DNA of 34,207 nucleotides, from NCBI RefSeq assembly GCF_001667015.1, contig NZ_LZIS01000140.1:1-34207 (forward strand), read 5' to 3'. Shown piece by piece: positions 1-10,379 of this stretch; the first letter of the stretch is position 1, and every line of letters begins with the position of its first letter. The notes beneath the pieces are model-generated. The model did no database searches and had not been told where the DNA came from. It saw nothing but the letters and a program-made list of their open reading frames with translations. The position numbers and the translations under genes were made by a program. Origin of the DNA: Mycobacterium sp. E3198. GTDB taxonomy: Bacteria; Actinomycetota; Actinomycetes; Mycobacteriales; Mycobacteriaceae.

Positions 1-200
1 ACATCGACGACCTCACCCTGGCCTGCGGCCCCGACAACCGACTCGCCGAACAAGGCTGGACCACCCGCACCAACGCCAAAGGCGAAACCGAATGGATACC
101 GCCGCCGCACTTGGACTACGGCCAACCGCGAACCAACACCTACCACCACCCCGAAAAACTCCTCCACCCCGACAATGACGACGAGGAAGAGGCGTCATAG
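1..200 (+). CDS. C-terminal end of a 13E12-repeat / DUF222 HNH endonuclease-like protein (partial)
   Basis: An open frame enters from the left edge (first full codon at 3) and ends at TAG 198-200, giving 65 residues. It reads IDDLTLACGPDNRLAEQGW, then TNAKGETEWIPPPHLDYGQPR, then a proline- and histidine-rich tail ending in an acidic DDEEEAS. This is the typical end of mycobacterial 13E12-repeat (DUF222 plus HNH) proteins, where the 'G(W)xTRTNxxGxxEWIPPxHLDxGQPRTN' stretch follows the HNH zinc-binding core. The core itself lies outside the window. The coding strand is poor in G and rich in C and A (codons such as cca, caa, aaa, cga), unlike the genes to the right, which fits the mobile, multi-copy nature of this family. 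The family call rests on the tail only. Activity cannot be judged. Confidence 0.8.
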   Translation, partial: IDDLTLACGPDNRLAEQGWTTRTNAKGETEWIPPPHLDYGQPRTNTYHHPEKLLHPDNDDEEEAS

Positions 201-285
201 GCACGGGCCCCGGGGAAAGCCGCGCCAAGGGTCCCGGCTGCGAGTACCCTCACAGCCACCGTATTCACTCCGCAAAGAGGCGCCA

Positions 286-1533
286 GTGTCGTATGTCCTC
301 GCAACGCCTGCGTTGTTGTCGAGCGCTGCTGAGGATTTGGCCCGGATAGGGTCCGCGGTCAACGCGGCGAACGCGGCGGCCGCGGACTCCACCACGTCGC
401 TATTGGCCGCGGGCGCCGACGAGGTGTCGCAACGCATCGCCGGGTTGTTCGGCGCCCACGCCGTGGAATTCCAGGCGGCCACCGCCCAAGTGGCGCAATT
501 GCAGGAGAGATTCGTGCTCACCCTGGCGGAGAACGCGAACACGTACCTGGCCACCGAGGCGGCGACGGCCCAGACGCTGCTGACGGGCCAGCCGATCCCG
601 GGAGCGGCCGCGGGAACGCGGATCACGGTTCCGGGCGCGGGGCCGCTTTACTACCCGAACTTCATCACCAACCTGCCCTACCTGGGGCAGTTGGTGTATG
701 CGGGCAGCATCCCGGGGCCGATCTCCGTGTCGATCCTGCAGGGATACGACCTGCTGAACCACGCCATCGGCCAGAACTGGTTCCCCGGCACCACCCCCCA
801 AGTGGTTAACTACCCGGCCAGCATCGGCCTCATCAGCGGCAGCCTGGCCGCCCCCGGCGTCAACCAGGCCGTCGCCATGGGCCAGCAAGCGCTCAACGAC
901 CAGATCATGAACGCGTTCACCAACGGCAACGGTCTACCCGTGCGCATCGCCGCGCTGTCGGAGGGAACCCTCGTCGTCAACCGCGAATTGGCTTACCTGG
1001 CGGCCGACCCGACCGCGCCGCCGCATAGTGCCCTGCAGTTCGCGATGTTCAACGGCCCCGAGACCGGCTTGTTCCACACCTACCTGCCGGACGGGTTTAC
1101 CGTGCCTCTCGTCGACTACACGGTCCACGGCGTGCCGAACACCCAGTACGACGTCAGCGTGGTGTTCGGCCAGTACGACTTCTTCGGCAATCCGCCCGAC
1201 CGGCCCTGGAATATCCCGGCTTGGGTGAACTCGCTGGCCGCCGGGATCTACAACCACAACACCACGTCACTGGCCTCGATGTCGGACGCCGTGCAGGTCT
1301 CCAGTGTGACCACCTCCTTGGGCGGCACGATCACCACCGACATGGTCCCGTCACCGACGCTGCCGATGTTGTTCCCGCTTCAGCAGCTCGGCGTCCCGCA
1401 GCCAATCGTCAACGACCTCAACGCTTTTCTGCATCCGATCGTCGACGACGGCTATTCGTCCCTGACACCGAACGCCGGGCCGTACTTCTCCCAGGGGGCA
1501 CTGCAAGGCTTGCCCCCCTGGCCGAGCTGGTGA
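286..1533 (+). CDS. PE family protein with C-terminal PE-PPE (alpha/beta-hydrolase-like) domain
   Basis: GTG at 286 is preferred because AAAGAGG (274-280) sits 5 nt upstream and the product then begins MSYVLATPALLSSAAEDLA, a classic PE N-terminus. Longer in-frame starts back to 175 add a basic, non-PE extension. Product is 415 residues. The PE helical hairpin covers about 1-92 and ends with a Y-x-x-x-E type VII secretion signal (Y87-LAT-E91). Residues from about 110 match the PE-PPE domain found in secreted or cell-wall mycobacterial esterases. The likely nucleophile is S225 in A-L-S-E-G, where the usual first glycine of GxSxG is alanine. The protein is probably exported by an ESX system, likely ESX-5, and acts at the cell envelope on a lipid or ester. 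Substrate is unknown. No PPE partner gene lies beside it. The following SDR gene starts at or next to its stop codon. Confidence 0.88.
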   Translation: MSYVLATPALLSSAAEDLARIGSAVNAANAAAADSTTSLLAAGADEVSQRIAGLFGAHAVEFQAATAQVAQLQERFVLTLAENANTYLATEAATAQTLLTGQPIPGAAAGTRITVPGAGPLYYPNFITNLPYLGQLVYAGSIPGPISVSILQGYDLLNHAIGQNWFPGTTPQVVNYPASIGLISGSLAAPGVNQAVAMGQQALNDQIMNAFTNGNGLPVRIAALSEGTLVVNRELAYLAADPTAPPHSALQFAMFNGPETGLFHTYLPDGFTVPLVDYTVHGVPNTQYDVSVVFGQYDFFGNPPDRPWNIPAWVNSLAAGIYNHNTTSLASMSDAVQVSSVTTSLGGTITTDMVPSPTLPMLFPLQQLGVPQPIVNDLNAFLHPIVDDGYSSLTPNAGPYFSQGALQGLPPWPSW

Positions 1534-1541
1534 CGCGAACG

Positions 1542-2381
1542 ATGGAACTTTCCGGCGCGGTCGCGGTCATCACCGGTGGTGCTTCCGGCATCGGCAGGGC
1601 CACGGCGCTTGCCCTGGCGCGGGCCGGTGCCGATGTGGTGGTCGCCGACATTCACCAGCTGCGGATGGACGAGACGGTCGCGGCCATCGGCGAACTCGGG
1701 CGGCGGGCATTGGCGGTCCGCTGCGACGTCACCTCCGACGCCGACGTCGACGCCTTGGCGCAAGGGGTGCTCTCGGAATTCGGCAGAGTGGACGTCGTCA
1801 TGAACAATGCCGGCGTGGCGCTGCTCGGCCCGCCCGAACGCGTCCCGATGCAGGACTGGCAACGGCTGTTCGACATCAACGTGTTCGGCGTCGTGCGGGG
1901 CATCCGCGCATTCGTGCCCATCCTGCTCGAACAGGGCCACGGCTGGATCGTCAACACGGCGTCCATCGCGGGCCTGTACGCCCACGGCTACGACAACATC
2001 CCATACATCGGCGCCAAGCACGCCGTGGTCGGGATCACCGAGGGCCTGTATCTCTACCTGCGGCCCAAAGGCGTTGGGGTTTCGGTCCTGTGCCCGGAGT
2101 TGGTGACAACCAACATCGGCGAGACCGCCCGCATGATCGGGATCGACGACCCGCGGTGGGTCAACTTCCCGCCCCACCTGTTACGCCCGATCCAGCCCGA
2201 AGCCGCCGCCGAGCGGGTCGTCGCAGCTATCCAGCAGGAACGTTTTCTGATCCTCACGCACCCGGAGAACGAGGAATGGGTGGTGAACCACGGCCGGGAC
2301 ATTGAGGGCTTCCTCGCGGCCTACCTGCCGATGCTCTACGAGGGGCGGGGCCCCGACGGGCTGCCAGTGACGCCGTCCTAG
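1542..2381 (+). CDS. Short-chain dehydrogenase/reductase (SDR)
   Basis: 279 residues from ATG 1542. A classical SDR with the full set of motifs: TGGASGIG cofactor loop (11-18), D36 at the end of strand beta-2 (favours NAD(H)), NNAG (88-91) and the catalytic tetrad N113, S141, Y155, K159 (YIGAK). The C-terminal part (about 185-279) is longer than in minimal SDRs, contains a WVNFPPHLLRPIQPE substrate-cap region, and resembles mycobacterial SDRs of unknown substrate. An alternative GTG at 1530 would overlap the TGA of the PE gene (GTGA) and suggest translational coupling. Neither start has a good Shine-Dalgarno, so the start is uncertain by four codons. It is probably co-transcribed with the PE gene. 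Its TAG (2379-2381) overlaps the stop of the convergent hydrolase by 3 nt. Confidence 0.88.
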   Translation: MELSGAVAVITGGASGIGRATALALARAGADVVVADIHQLRMDETVAAIGELGRRALAVRCDVTSDADVDALAQGVLSEFGRVDVVMNNAGVALLGPPERVPMQDWQRLFDINVFGVVRGIRAFVPILLEQGHGWIVNTASIAGLYAHGYDNIPYIGAKHAVVGITEGLYLYLRPKGVGVSVLCPELVTTNIGETARMIGIDDPRWVNFPPHLLRPIQPEAAAERVVAAIQQERFLILTHPENEEWVVNHGRDIEGFLAAYLPMLYEGRGPDGLPVTPS

Positions 2382-3115
2382 GCATGCAGCCGGCAACGCT
2401 CAACGAGGAGCTTGGCCAGTAGTTCCGGCTCGCTAACCATCAGGCAGTGACAAGTATCGACCTCGACGAGCGTCTGCACTCCTCCAAGCGCTTCGATAGT
2501 TTTGCGCTGCAACCTCGGCGCGATGGCGCGATCGCGCCGGGTCAGAATCCAGGTGCGCGGAATGTCGTCGGCCATTCCCAGCCAAGACACTTTCTCCGTG
2601 AGAATGTGAAGTGATTCCGGGTAAAGCCTGCCGGTCATGAATTGCCGGCGATGCGAAGGAACGCCGTTCACGTACCCGAATCGCGCTAGCAACCTTGGTG
2701 TTTCGCGCGGCACGCCACTCTTCACGAAGCGCCGGGCGACCCCCGCGAGAAACCACGGCAAGCTGTCCGCGATGGACGAGCCTTCGGGCGGCAGGAAGGC
2801 GGCGGCGAAGATGATTTCGCGCACACGCGCCGATCCCAGCTTGGTGGCCACTCCTGGCAGTGTCATTCCCCCGATCGAATGACCAACGATGACGATGTCC
2901 TCCAACCCGGCACTCTCGATATCGCGGACGAGAGAGTCGACAAAGTCGGCGATAGTCAGTCGCTTCAGATCTCCCGGCTTGTTCCGGCGTCCCGGGATGT
3001 CAAGCGCGACCACGCTCAGGGTGGGCTCCTGCCGATGGATTTCGTCGACAGTGAGCTCCCAAGAATCCGCGGCGAGGCCGCCGCCATGCACGAGCACCAG
3101 AGTCGGTAGCGCCAT
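2378..3115 (-). CDS. Alpha/beta hydrolase
   Basis: 245 residues. ATG at 3115 has AGGAGG about 6 nt upstream on the minus strand. Domain features: LVLVHGGG oxyanion-hole segment (about 6-13), the nucleophile elbow GHSIGG (about 78-83), an acid in the ILTRRDRAI region (about 200) and a terminal histidine in VDTCHCLMVSEPELLAK. The overall shape, with strand 1 directly followed by HGGG, matches small esterases or hydrolases of the AB-hydrolase (EstC-like, hydroxynitrile-lyase-like) group. Substrate cannot be named. Base composition is slightly less GC-biased at third positions (tcgatagttttgcg, ttccgggtaaag) than in the met genes next door. It reads convergently into the SDR gene, and the stop codons share bases 2379-2380 within a CTAG, leaving no room for a terminator between them. 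Confidence 0.82.
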   Translation of the reverse strand: MALPTLVLVHGGGLAADSWELTVDEIHRQEPTLSVVALDIPGRRNKPGDLKRLTIADFVDSLVRDIESAGLEDIVIVGHSIGGMTLPGVATKLGSARVREIIFAAAFLPPEGSSIADSLPWFLAGVARRFVKSGVPRETPRLLARFGYVNGVPSHRRQFMTGRLYPESLHILTEKVSWLGMADDIPRTWILTRRDRAIAPRLQRKTIEALGGVQTLVEVDTCHCLMVSEPELLAKLLVERCRLHA

Positions 3116-3178
3116 CGCGGGCCTCCTTGGGCACGGCCCCCAGGACCCAAATCCTAGAGCGCGAGGCCCAAAGACGCA

Positions 3179-3913
3179 CTACCCGGCCAGCGCCGCCCGG
3201 ATGCAGACGGTGACGTACGGCAACGCGAGGCCGTTCGAATTCGCCAGCGCCGGATGGGTGGCCAGCAACTCGCGCACCTGGTCCAGCGTTTGGGTGCGGA
3301 CCTCGGTCGGCGACGTGATGCAGTAGCTGCGGGACGCGACCAGGTCGATCAGGGCCTGCGGCGTCACGTAATTCGTCCACTCGACCTGGTGGCGCTCGGG
3401 CTGGGTGAACGACTCCGACAGCGTCACGTCGAAGCGTCCCCGGTCGCCGTCGGAGCCGATGATCTCGCCCAATTCGCGTACCCACCCCAGCCGTTCGTCG
3501 CGGGCGTTCCACACCAGGCCGAGCCGCCCGCCCGGCCGCAGCACTCGGGCCACCTCCGGAATGGCACGCTCGGGATCCACCCAGTGCCACGCCTGCGCGA
3601 CCAGCACCGCGTCAACGCTGTTGTCCTCCAACGGAATTTCCTCCGCCGTGCCGAGCAGTGCGCGGGTCTCCGGCAGCGAGGAGCGCAGCACCTCCAGCAT
3701 GTCGGGAATCGGGTCGACGGCCACCACGTCCAGGCCGCGTTCCACCAGGCGGGTGGTGAGCTTGCCGGTGCCCGCCCCGAGGTCGAGCACCTGGCGTGCG
3801 CCGTGCGGCAGCAGCCAGTCGATCGCCTCCGGCGGATAGGAGGGCCGGCCACGCTCGTAGGCGGCCGCCGCCGGGCCAAACGAGAGCGAGCGGTCCTGTC
3901 TGGAGCGGGTCAC
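3179..3913 (-). CDS. Class I SAM-dependent methyltransferase, Rv3342-like
   Basis: 244 residues starting at GTG 3911-3913. The GTG overlaps the metX stop in a GTGA, so translation is probably coupled. The Rossmann methyltransferase signature is clear: motif [13 protein letters not shown] (about 41-52), the acidic end of strand 2 ([11 protein letters not shown]), the [17 protein letters not shown] motif (about 101-117) that marks methyltransferase_11/25 family members, and [11 protein letters not shown]. Its place as last gene of metC-metX-methyltransferase is the same as Rv3342 beside metA/metC in M. tuberculosis, so it lies under the SAM-IV riboswitch together with the methionine genes. The methyl acceptor is unknown. 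A link to SAM turnover is inferred only from operon position. Confidence 0.88.
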   Translation of the reverse strand: MTRSRQDRSLSFGPAAAAYERGRPSYPPEAIDWLLPHGARQVLDLGAGTGKLTTRLVERGLDVVAVDPIPDMLEVLRSSLPETRALLGTAEEIPLEDNSVDAVLVAQAWHWVDPERAIPEVARVLRPGGRLGLVWNARDERLGWVRELGEIIGSDGDRGRFDVTLSESFTQPERHQVEWTNYVTPQALIDLVASRSYCITSPTEVRTQTLDQVRELLATHPALANSNGLALPYVTVCIRAALAG

Positions 3914-5049
3914 CGCCGACCCCGATCAGCCGAGTCCGCCAAAGTCAGTGTCTTGCGGATCAATTCGCCGACGGCCTCGGATTCCACCAGGAAGCCGTCG
4001 TGCCCGCAGACGGAGTCGACGACGTGCAGCTCGGTGCAGCCGGGCAGCAGCTCGGCGAGCTCCTCCTGCAGGCGCAGCGGGTAGAGCCGGTCGGAGGTGA
4101 TGCCGCCGACCACCACGGGCACCGGGCACGCGCGCAGGGCACGGTCCACCCCGCCGCGCCCGCGGCCCACGTCGTGGCTGCTGAGCGCCTCGGTCAGGAT
4201 GACGTAACTCCCGGCGTCGAAGCGGGACAACAGCTTGTCGCCCTGGTGCTCCAGGTAGCTCTGCACGGCGTAGCGGCCGCCGGTCCCCGGGTCCTCGTCG
4301 CCCTGGGCGTCGTTGGCGAACCGGGTGTCGAGCTCCACCTCGCCGCGGTAGGTCAGGTGCGCGAAGCGGCGGGCGATCGTCAGCCCGGCATCGGGATTGC
4401 GTCCCGTGCCGTGGTAGTCGCCGCCCTGCCAGTTCGGGTCGGCCTTGATCGCGGCGATCTGCGTGGCCTGGGTGCCGATCTGGTCGGCGGTGGCGCGGGC
4501 GCCGACGGCGAGCAGCAGGCCGGCCCGCACCCGGTCGGGGTAGCTGACAATCCACTCCAAAGCCCTTGCGCCGCCCATGGATCCGCCGACCACTGCGGCC
4601 ACCCGGTCGATGCCGAGCGCGCCCAGCGCGGCGACGTCGGCCCGCACCTGGTCGCGCACGGAGATCAACGGAAACCGTGAGCCCCAGGGCTTTCCGTCCC
4701 GGGCGAGCGAGCTGGGGCCGGTGGATCCCCGGCAACCGCCGAGCACGTTGGTGGCCACGGCGCACCAGCGGTTGGTGTCGATCGGCGCCCCCGGGCCGGC
4801 CACGCCGTCCCACCAGCCGGGCGTGGGATGCCCGGCGCCGGCGGGCCCGGTGATGTGCGAGTCGCCGGTCAGCGCGTGCAGCACCACCACCACGTTGTCG
4901 CGGGTGGGCGACAGCTCGCCCCAGCGCTGGACGGCGATGCAGACGTCGTCGATCACCGCGCCGCTTTCGGTCCTCAGCGAGCCGATGTGGACATACCCGA
5001 CTTCGCCCTCGGCGGGCAGCGTCTGCGTCGGAACGTCGGAGATCGTCAT
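3910..5049 (-). CDS. metX: Homoserine O-acetyltransferase
   Basis: 379 residues from ATG 5047-5049, with GAGGGG about 7 nt upstream. A longer open frame continues upstream but is only the shadow of metC. The protein is a typical MetX (named metA in M. tuberculosis): alpha/beta-hydrolase fold, LHALTGDSH (about 57-65), the nucleophile S157 in GGSMGG, the acid in ITSDRLYP and the base histidine in [10 protein letters not shown] near the C-terminus. It transfers acetyl from acetyl-CoA to L-homoserine and feeds MetC, encoded 11 nt upstream. [14 protein letters not shown] is the conserved homoserine-pocket segment. Cytoplasmic. Expression is probably controlled with metC through the upstream SAM-IV riboswitch. 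The stop overlaps the methyltransferase start. Confidence 0.96.
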   Translation of the reverse strand: MTISDVPTQTLPAEGEVGYVHIGSLRTESGAVIDDVCIAVQRWGELSPTRDNVVVVLHALTGDSHITGPAGAGHPTPGWWDGVAGPGAPIDTNRWCAVATNVLGGCRGSTGPSSLARDGKPWGSRFPLISVRDQVRADVAALGALGIDRVAAVVGGSMGGARALEWIVSYPDRVRAGLLLAVGARATADQIGTQATQIAAIKADPNWQGGDYHGTGRNPDAGLTIARRFAHLTYRGEVELDTRFANDAQGDEDPGTGGRYAVQSYLEHQGDKLLSRFDAGSYVILTEALSSHDVGRGRGGVDRALRACPVPVVVGGITSDRLYPLRLQEELAELLPGCTELHVVDSVCGHDGFLVESEAVGELIRKTLTLADSADRGRR

Positions 5050-5060
5050 GTCCGGGCCCC

Positions 5061-6449
5061 TCAGAACGCCGCCACGGCCTGCGGGTCGGCCGCCCCATCC
5101 GCCGCAGCGCCGAACTTCCGGGCCGCCGCGAAGCCGAGCTCCAGGTCGGCCAGGATGTCGTCGATGCCCTCGATGCCGACGGCCAGCCGCACCAGGCCGG
5201 GGGTGACGCCGGTGGCCAGCTGCTCCTCGGCCGAAAGCTGGGCGTGGGTCGTCGACGCCGGGTGGATCACCAGGGAGCGCACGTCGCCGATGTTGGCGAC
5301 GTGGCTGTGCAGCTGCAGCGCGTTCACGAACGCCTTGCCGGCCTCGACGCCACCGGCCAGCTCGAACGCCAGCACAGCCCCGGTTCCCTTGGGGGCCAGC
5401 TTCTTTCCGCGCTCGTACCACGGCGAGCCGGGCAGCCCGGCGTAGTTCACGGACAGCACGCCCTCGTGGCCGGCCAGGAATTCGGCGACCCGCTGCGCGT
5501 TGGCGACGTGCCGCTCGACGCGCAGGCTGAGTGTCTCCAGGCCCTGGGCCACCAGGAACGCGTTGAACGGCGCGGCGGCCGACCCCAGGTCGCGCAGCAA
5601 CTGCACGCGGGCCTTGAGCGCGTACGCCGGCGGTCCCAGCTCGGCGAACACCACGCCGTGGTAGCTGGGGTCGGGCGTGGTGAATCCCGGGAACCGGCCC
5701 TGCGTCCAGTCGAAGGTGCCGCCGTCGACGATGACGCCGGCGATCGCGGAGCCGTGGCCGCCCAGGTACTTGGTGGCCGAGTGCACGACGATGTCGGCGC
5801 CGTGGGCGAACGGCTGGATCAGGTAGGGAGTCGCGATGGTGTTGTCGACGATCAGCGGGACGCCGTTGCCATGGGCGACCCCGGCGACCCCCGGGATGTC
5901 CAGGATGTCGATCTGCGGGTTGGAGATGGTCTCGCCGAAGAACGCCTTGGTGTTCGGCCGCACCGCCGCCTGCCACGAATCGAGGTCGTCGGGGTCCTCG
6001 ACGAAGCTGACGTCGATGCCGAGCTTGGGCAGCGAGTAGTGGAACAGGTTGTACGTCCCGCCGTAGAGCCGCGGGCTGGAGACGATGTGATCTCCGGCAC
6101 TTGCGAGGTTCAATATGGCGAATGTCTCAGCGGCCTGCCCGGAGGACAGGAACAGCGCGGCCACCCCACCCTCGAGCGCGGCGATGCGCTGCTCGACGAC
6201 GTCGGTGGTCGGGTTGCCGATCCGGGTGTAGATGTTGCCCGGGACCTCGAGCCCGAACAGGGCGGCGGCGTGCGCGGTGTCGTCGAAGACGTAGGAGGTG
6301 GTCTGGTAGATCGGCAGGGCGCGGGCGTGGGTTGCGGGGTCGGGACTCTGACCCGCGTGAACCTGCTTCGTCTCGAACGACCACGCTTCGGACGACGGAT
6401 GCGCGGTGGGATCGGCCTCGGGACTGGTTTCGTTGTTTTGGGAGCTCAC
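5061..6449 (-). CDS. metC: O-acetylhomoserine aminocarboxypropyltransferase (sulfhydrylase)
   Basis: 462 residues. GTG at 6447-6449 has GAGAAGAAAG about 10 nt upstream, and the N-terminus ([17 protein letters not shown], then [12 protein letters not shown]) fits mycobacterial MetC. It is a PLP enzyme of the Cys/Met metabolism family: YQTTSYVF, the R-G-NPTTDV segment, SSGQAAE, and the PLP lysine in [11 protein letters not shown]. Its length and the IYTRIGNPT / LEGGVAAL pattern match O-acetylhomoserine sulfhydrylases (Rv3340 type), not cystathionine gamma-synthase. It condenses O-acetylhomoserine with sulfide (or cysteine) to form homocysteine. It is the first gene of the metC-metX-methyltransferase operon and is preceded by a 5' leader with a SAM-IV riboswitch. 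Confidence 0.95.
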   Translation of the reverse strand: MSSQNNETSPEADPTAHPSSEAWSFETKQVHAGQSPDPATHARALPIYQTTSYVFDDTAHAAALFGLEVPGNIYTRIGNPTTDVVEQRIAALEGGVAALFLSSGQAAETFAILNLASAGDHIVSSPRLYGGTYNLFHYSLPKLGIDVSFVEDPDDLDSWQAAVRPNTKAFFGETISNPQIDILDIPGVAGVAHGNGVPLIVDNTIATPYLIQPFAHGADIVVHSATKYLGGHGSAIAGVIVDGGTFDWTQGRFPGFTTPDPSYHGVVFAELGPPAYALKARVQLLRDLGSAAAPFNAFLVAQGLETLSLRVERHVANAQRVAEFLAGHEGVLSVNYAGLPGSPWYERGKKLAPKGTGAVLAFELAGGVEAGKAFVNALQLHSHVANIGDVRSLVIHPASTTHAQLSAEEQLATGVTPGLVRLAVGIEGIDDILADLELGFAAARKFGAAADGAADPQAVAAF

Positions 6450-6594
6450 GTGCGGTGTGCTTTCTTCTCAGAAGGGCATGAATTCTTCGTATCGGGAAAT
6501 GCGCGGTCGAATTACCGACGGCAGACAAAGCGACGCGAATGAGCTTGATGGATGCACATCACGTTTCCCCTCTAGTCAGGGGTCCGGTATGGCG
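6450..6594 (-). other. metC 5' leader downstream of the riboswitch, with two mutually exclusive hairpins
   Basis: Between the aptamer and the metC start, the minus strand can form hairpin A (7 bp, GGGTCCG/CGGACCC, plus coordinates 6580-6599, 6-nt loop) or hairpin B (5 bp, CCCCT/AGGGG, 6567-6582, 6-nt loop). A and B share the bases 6580-6582. Hairpin A also uses the last bases of the aptamer (GGGTC). This nesting is what a riboswitch expression platform looks like. There is no U-tract after either hairpin, so a classical intrinsic terminator is not evident. The rest of the leader (6450-6566) shows only the metC ribosome binding site. Confidence 0.5.
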
Positions 6595-6712
6595 GACCCG
6601 CGCTTGCCGCGCAGCCTGTGGCTACTAGACCTGGTCTTTCACCCGGGGCACCCCACCGCGGTTGGAGGGTTGCCGGCCAGCAAGCCGGGGCTTAGCGCTG
6701 GCGCTCATGACC
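6595..6712 (-). promoter_or_regulatory. SAM-IV riboswitch (S-adenosylmethionine aptamer) upstream of metC
   Basis: Read on the minus strand, the stretch starts GGTCATGAGCGCCAGCG and runs through AAGCCCCGGCTTGCTGGCC, GGCAACCCTCCAACCGCGG and TGGGGTGCCCCGGGTG to a small hairpin (GTAGCC-ACA-GGCTGC) and a 3' end CGGCAAGCGCGGGTC. This is an almost letter-for-letter match to the actinobacterial SAM-IV class (Rfam RF00634, structurally solved from Mycobacterium). P1 pairs 6707-6712 with 6633-6638 and carries one A-A mismatch. P2 is GCCAGC/GCTGGC. The loop CCGCG can pair with CGCGG near the 3' end as the pseudoknot. SAM binding is expected to lower expression of metC, metX and the methyltransferase. 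Confidence 0.95.
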
Positions 6713-6719
6713 GATGTGA

Positions 6720-6750
6720 AGCCTATCTCATAGCGGCGAGTCGATGCCAA
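6720..6750 (-). promoter_or_regulatory. Candidate promoter for the metC leader
   Basis: On the minus strand a -35-like TTGGCA (6745-6750) and a -10-like TAGGCT (6720-6725) are 19 nt apart. Transcription would start about 7 nt later, just upstream of the riboswitch P1 stem, which is where the RNA must begin. The spacing is one or two nt longer than ideal. Confidence 0.4.
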
Positions 6751-6806
6751 TGGATGATCCGTCCGCCGTCGATCCCGCAGTTCAGCGCGCTGGCCTGCAG
6801 GACGAC

Positions 6807-6822
6807 GGGTGTCCAAACACCC
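6807..6822. repeat. Perfect inverted repeat upstream of icd2
   Basis: GGGTGT (6807-6812), 4-nt spacer CCAA, ACACCC (6817-6822). It lies directly before a TTGATA -35-like element. It could be an operator for icd2 or a small hairpin ending an upstream transcript. The sequence alone does not decide. Confidence 0.45.
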
Positions 6823-6854
6823 TTGATAACGTGGCAACCAGAACGCTCTAGCCT
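6823..6854 (+). promoter_or_regulatory. Candidate icd2 promoter
   Basis: TTGATA (6823-6828) and TAGCCT (6849-6854), 20 nt apart. That is long, and a CTCTAG hexamer at 6846 would give 17. The ribosome binding site GGGAG (6873-6877) follows at the right place for the GTG at 6884. Confidence 0.3.
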
Positions 6855-6883
6855 CATCTGACAACGACGCCGGGAGATGGACC

Positions 6884-9121
<2,238 letters not shown>

Positions 9122-9149
9122 GGGCCGCGAGAGGAAAGTCGAGCTCGAC

Positions 9150-10379
9150 ATGACAGGCGAATCCAAGATCAAGGTCAGGGGCCCGGTAGTCGAGCTTGAC
9201 GGCGACGAGATGACCCGCGTCATCTGGAAGCTCATCAAGGACATGCTGATCCTGCCCCACCTCGACATCAACCTGGAGTACTACGACCTGGGCATCGAGC
9301 ATCGCGATCGCACCGACGACCAGGTGACGATCGACGCGGCCTATGCGATCAAGAAGCACGGCGTGGGCGTCAAGTGCGCGACCATCACCCCCGACGAGGC
9401 GCGCGTCCACGAATTCAACCTGAAGAAGATGTGGCTGTCGCCCAACGGGACGATCCGGAACATCTTGGGCGGCACCATCTTCCGCGAGCCGATCGTGATT
9501 TCCAACGTGCCGCGCCTGGTTCCGGGCTGGACCAAGCCGATCGTCATCGGCCGCCACGCCTTCGGTGACCAGTACCGGGCGACGAACTTCAAGGTCGACA
9601 AGCCGGGCACCGTCACGCTGACCTTCAAGCCCGCCGACGGCAGCGAGCCGATGGTGCACGAGGTGGTGTCCATCCCCGAGGACGGCGGCGTGGTGATGGG
9701 GATGTACAACTTCAAGGACTCCATCCGCGACTTCGCGCGCGCCTCGTTCGCCTACGGCCTCAACGCCAAGTGGCCGGTGTACCTGTCCACCAAGAACACC
9801 ATCCTCAAGGCCTACGACGGGATGTTCAAAGACGAGTTCCAGCGCATCTACGACGAGGAATTCAAGGAGCAGTTCGAAGCCGAGGGGCTGACCTACGAGC
9901 ACCGGCTCATCGACGACATGGTGGCGGCCTGCCTGAAGTGGGAGGGGGGCTACGTCTGGGCCTGCAAGAACTACGACGGTGACGTGCAGTCCGACACCGT
10001 CGCGCAGGGCTACGGCTCGCTGGGGTTGATGACGTCGGTGCTGATGACGGCCGACGGCAAGACGGTCGAGGCCGAGGCGGCGCACGGGACCGTCACGCGC
10101 CACTTCCGGCAGTACCAGGCGGGCAAGCCGACCTCGACGAACCCGATCGCGTCGATCTTCGCCTGGACCCGGGGGTTGGCGCACCGCGGCAAGCTGGACG
10201 ACACCCCCGAGGTGATCGAGTTCGCCCAGAAGCTGGAGGAGGTCGTCATCGGCACCGTCGAGGGCGGCAAGATGACCAAGGACCTCGCCATCCTCATCGG
10301 CCCCGACCAGGAGTGGCAGCAAAGCGAGGAATTCCTCAACTCGATAGCCGAGAACCTGGAGAAGGCGCTAGCCGGTTGA
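9150..10379 (+). CDS. icd1: Homodimeric NADP-dependent isocitrate dehydrogenase
   Basis: 409 residues, matching the eukaryote-like dimeric NADP-IDH (Rv3339c). Motifs: [18 protein letters not shown] at the N-terminus, the isocitrate-binding [19 protein letters not shown] (about 92-110), DHxxL-type [42 protein letters not shown] with the metal-binding aspartates (about 250-277), and [15 protein letters not shown] near the NADP pocket. The reaction is isocitrate plus NADP+ to 2-oxoglutarate, CO2 and NADPH. It follows icd2 in the same direction, and its 3' end overlaps the convergent hydrolase by 12 nt. GAGAGG lies 15 nt and GAG 6-9 nt before the ATG, so the ribosome binding site is not ideal, perhaps reflecting coupling to icd2. 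Confidence 0.96.
   Translation: MTGESKIKVRGPVVELDGDEMTRVIWKLIKDMLILPHLDINLEYYDLGIEHRDRTDDQVTIDAAYAIKKHGVGVKCATITPDEARVHEFNLKKMWLSPNGTIRNILGGTIFREPIVISNVPRLVPGWTKPIVIGRHAFGDQYRATNFKVDKPGTVTLTFKPADGSEPMVHEVVSIPEDGGVVMGMYNFKDSIRDFARASFAYGLNAKWPVYLSTKNTILKAYDGMFKDEFQRIYDEEFKEQFEAEGLTYEHRLIDDMVAACLKWEGGYVWACKNYDGDVQSDTVAQGYGSLGLMTSVLMTADGKTVEAEAAHGTVTRHFRQYQAGKPTSTNPIASIFAWTRGLAHRGKLDDTPEVIEFAQKLEEVVIGTVEGGKMTKDLAILIGPDQEWQQSEEFLNSIAENLEKALAG

Noticed and set aside
1221..1541. N-terminal extension of the SDR frame
   Set aside because: It overlaps the PE-PPE gene in another frame and lacks any domain; the Rossmann fold begins at the ATG 1542.
5050..5976. N-terminal extension of the metX frame
   Set aside because: The extension runs out of frame through metC and has arginine-rich low-complexity sequence. 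MetX starts at 5049 with a good ribosome binding site.
6567..6582. CCCCT/AGGGG hairpin as a classical intrinsic terminator
   Set aside because: Only 5 bp and no U-tract follows on the minus strand. Kept only as part of a candidate expression platform.
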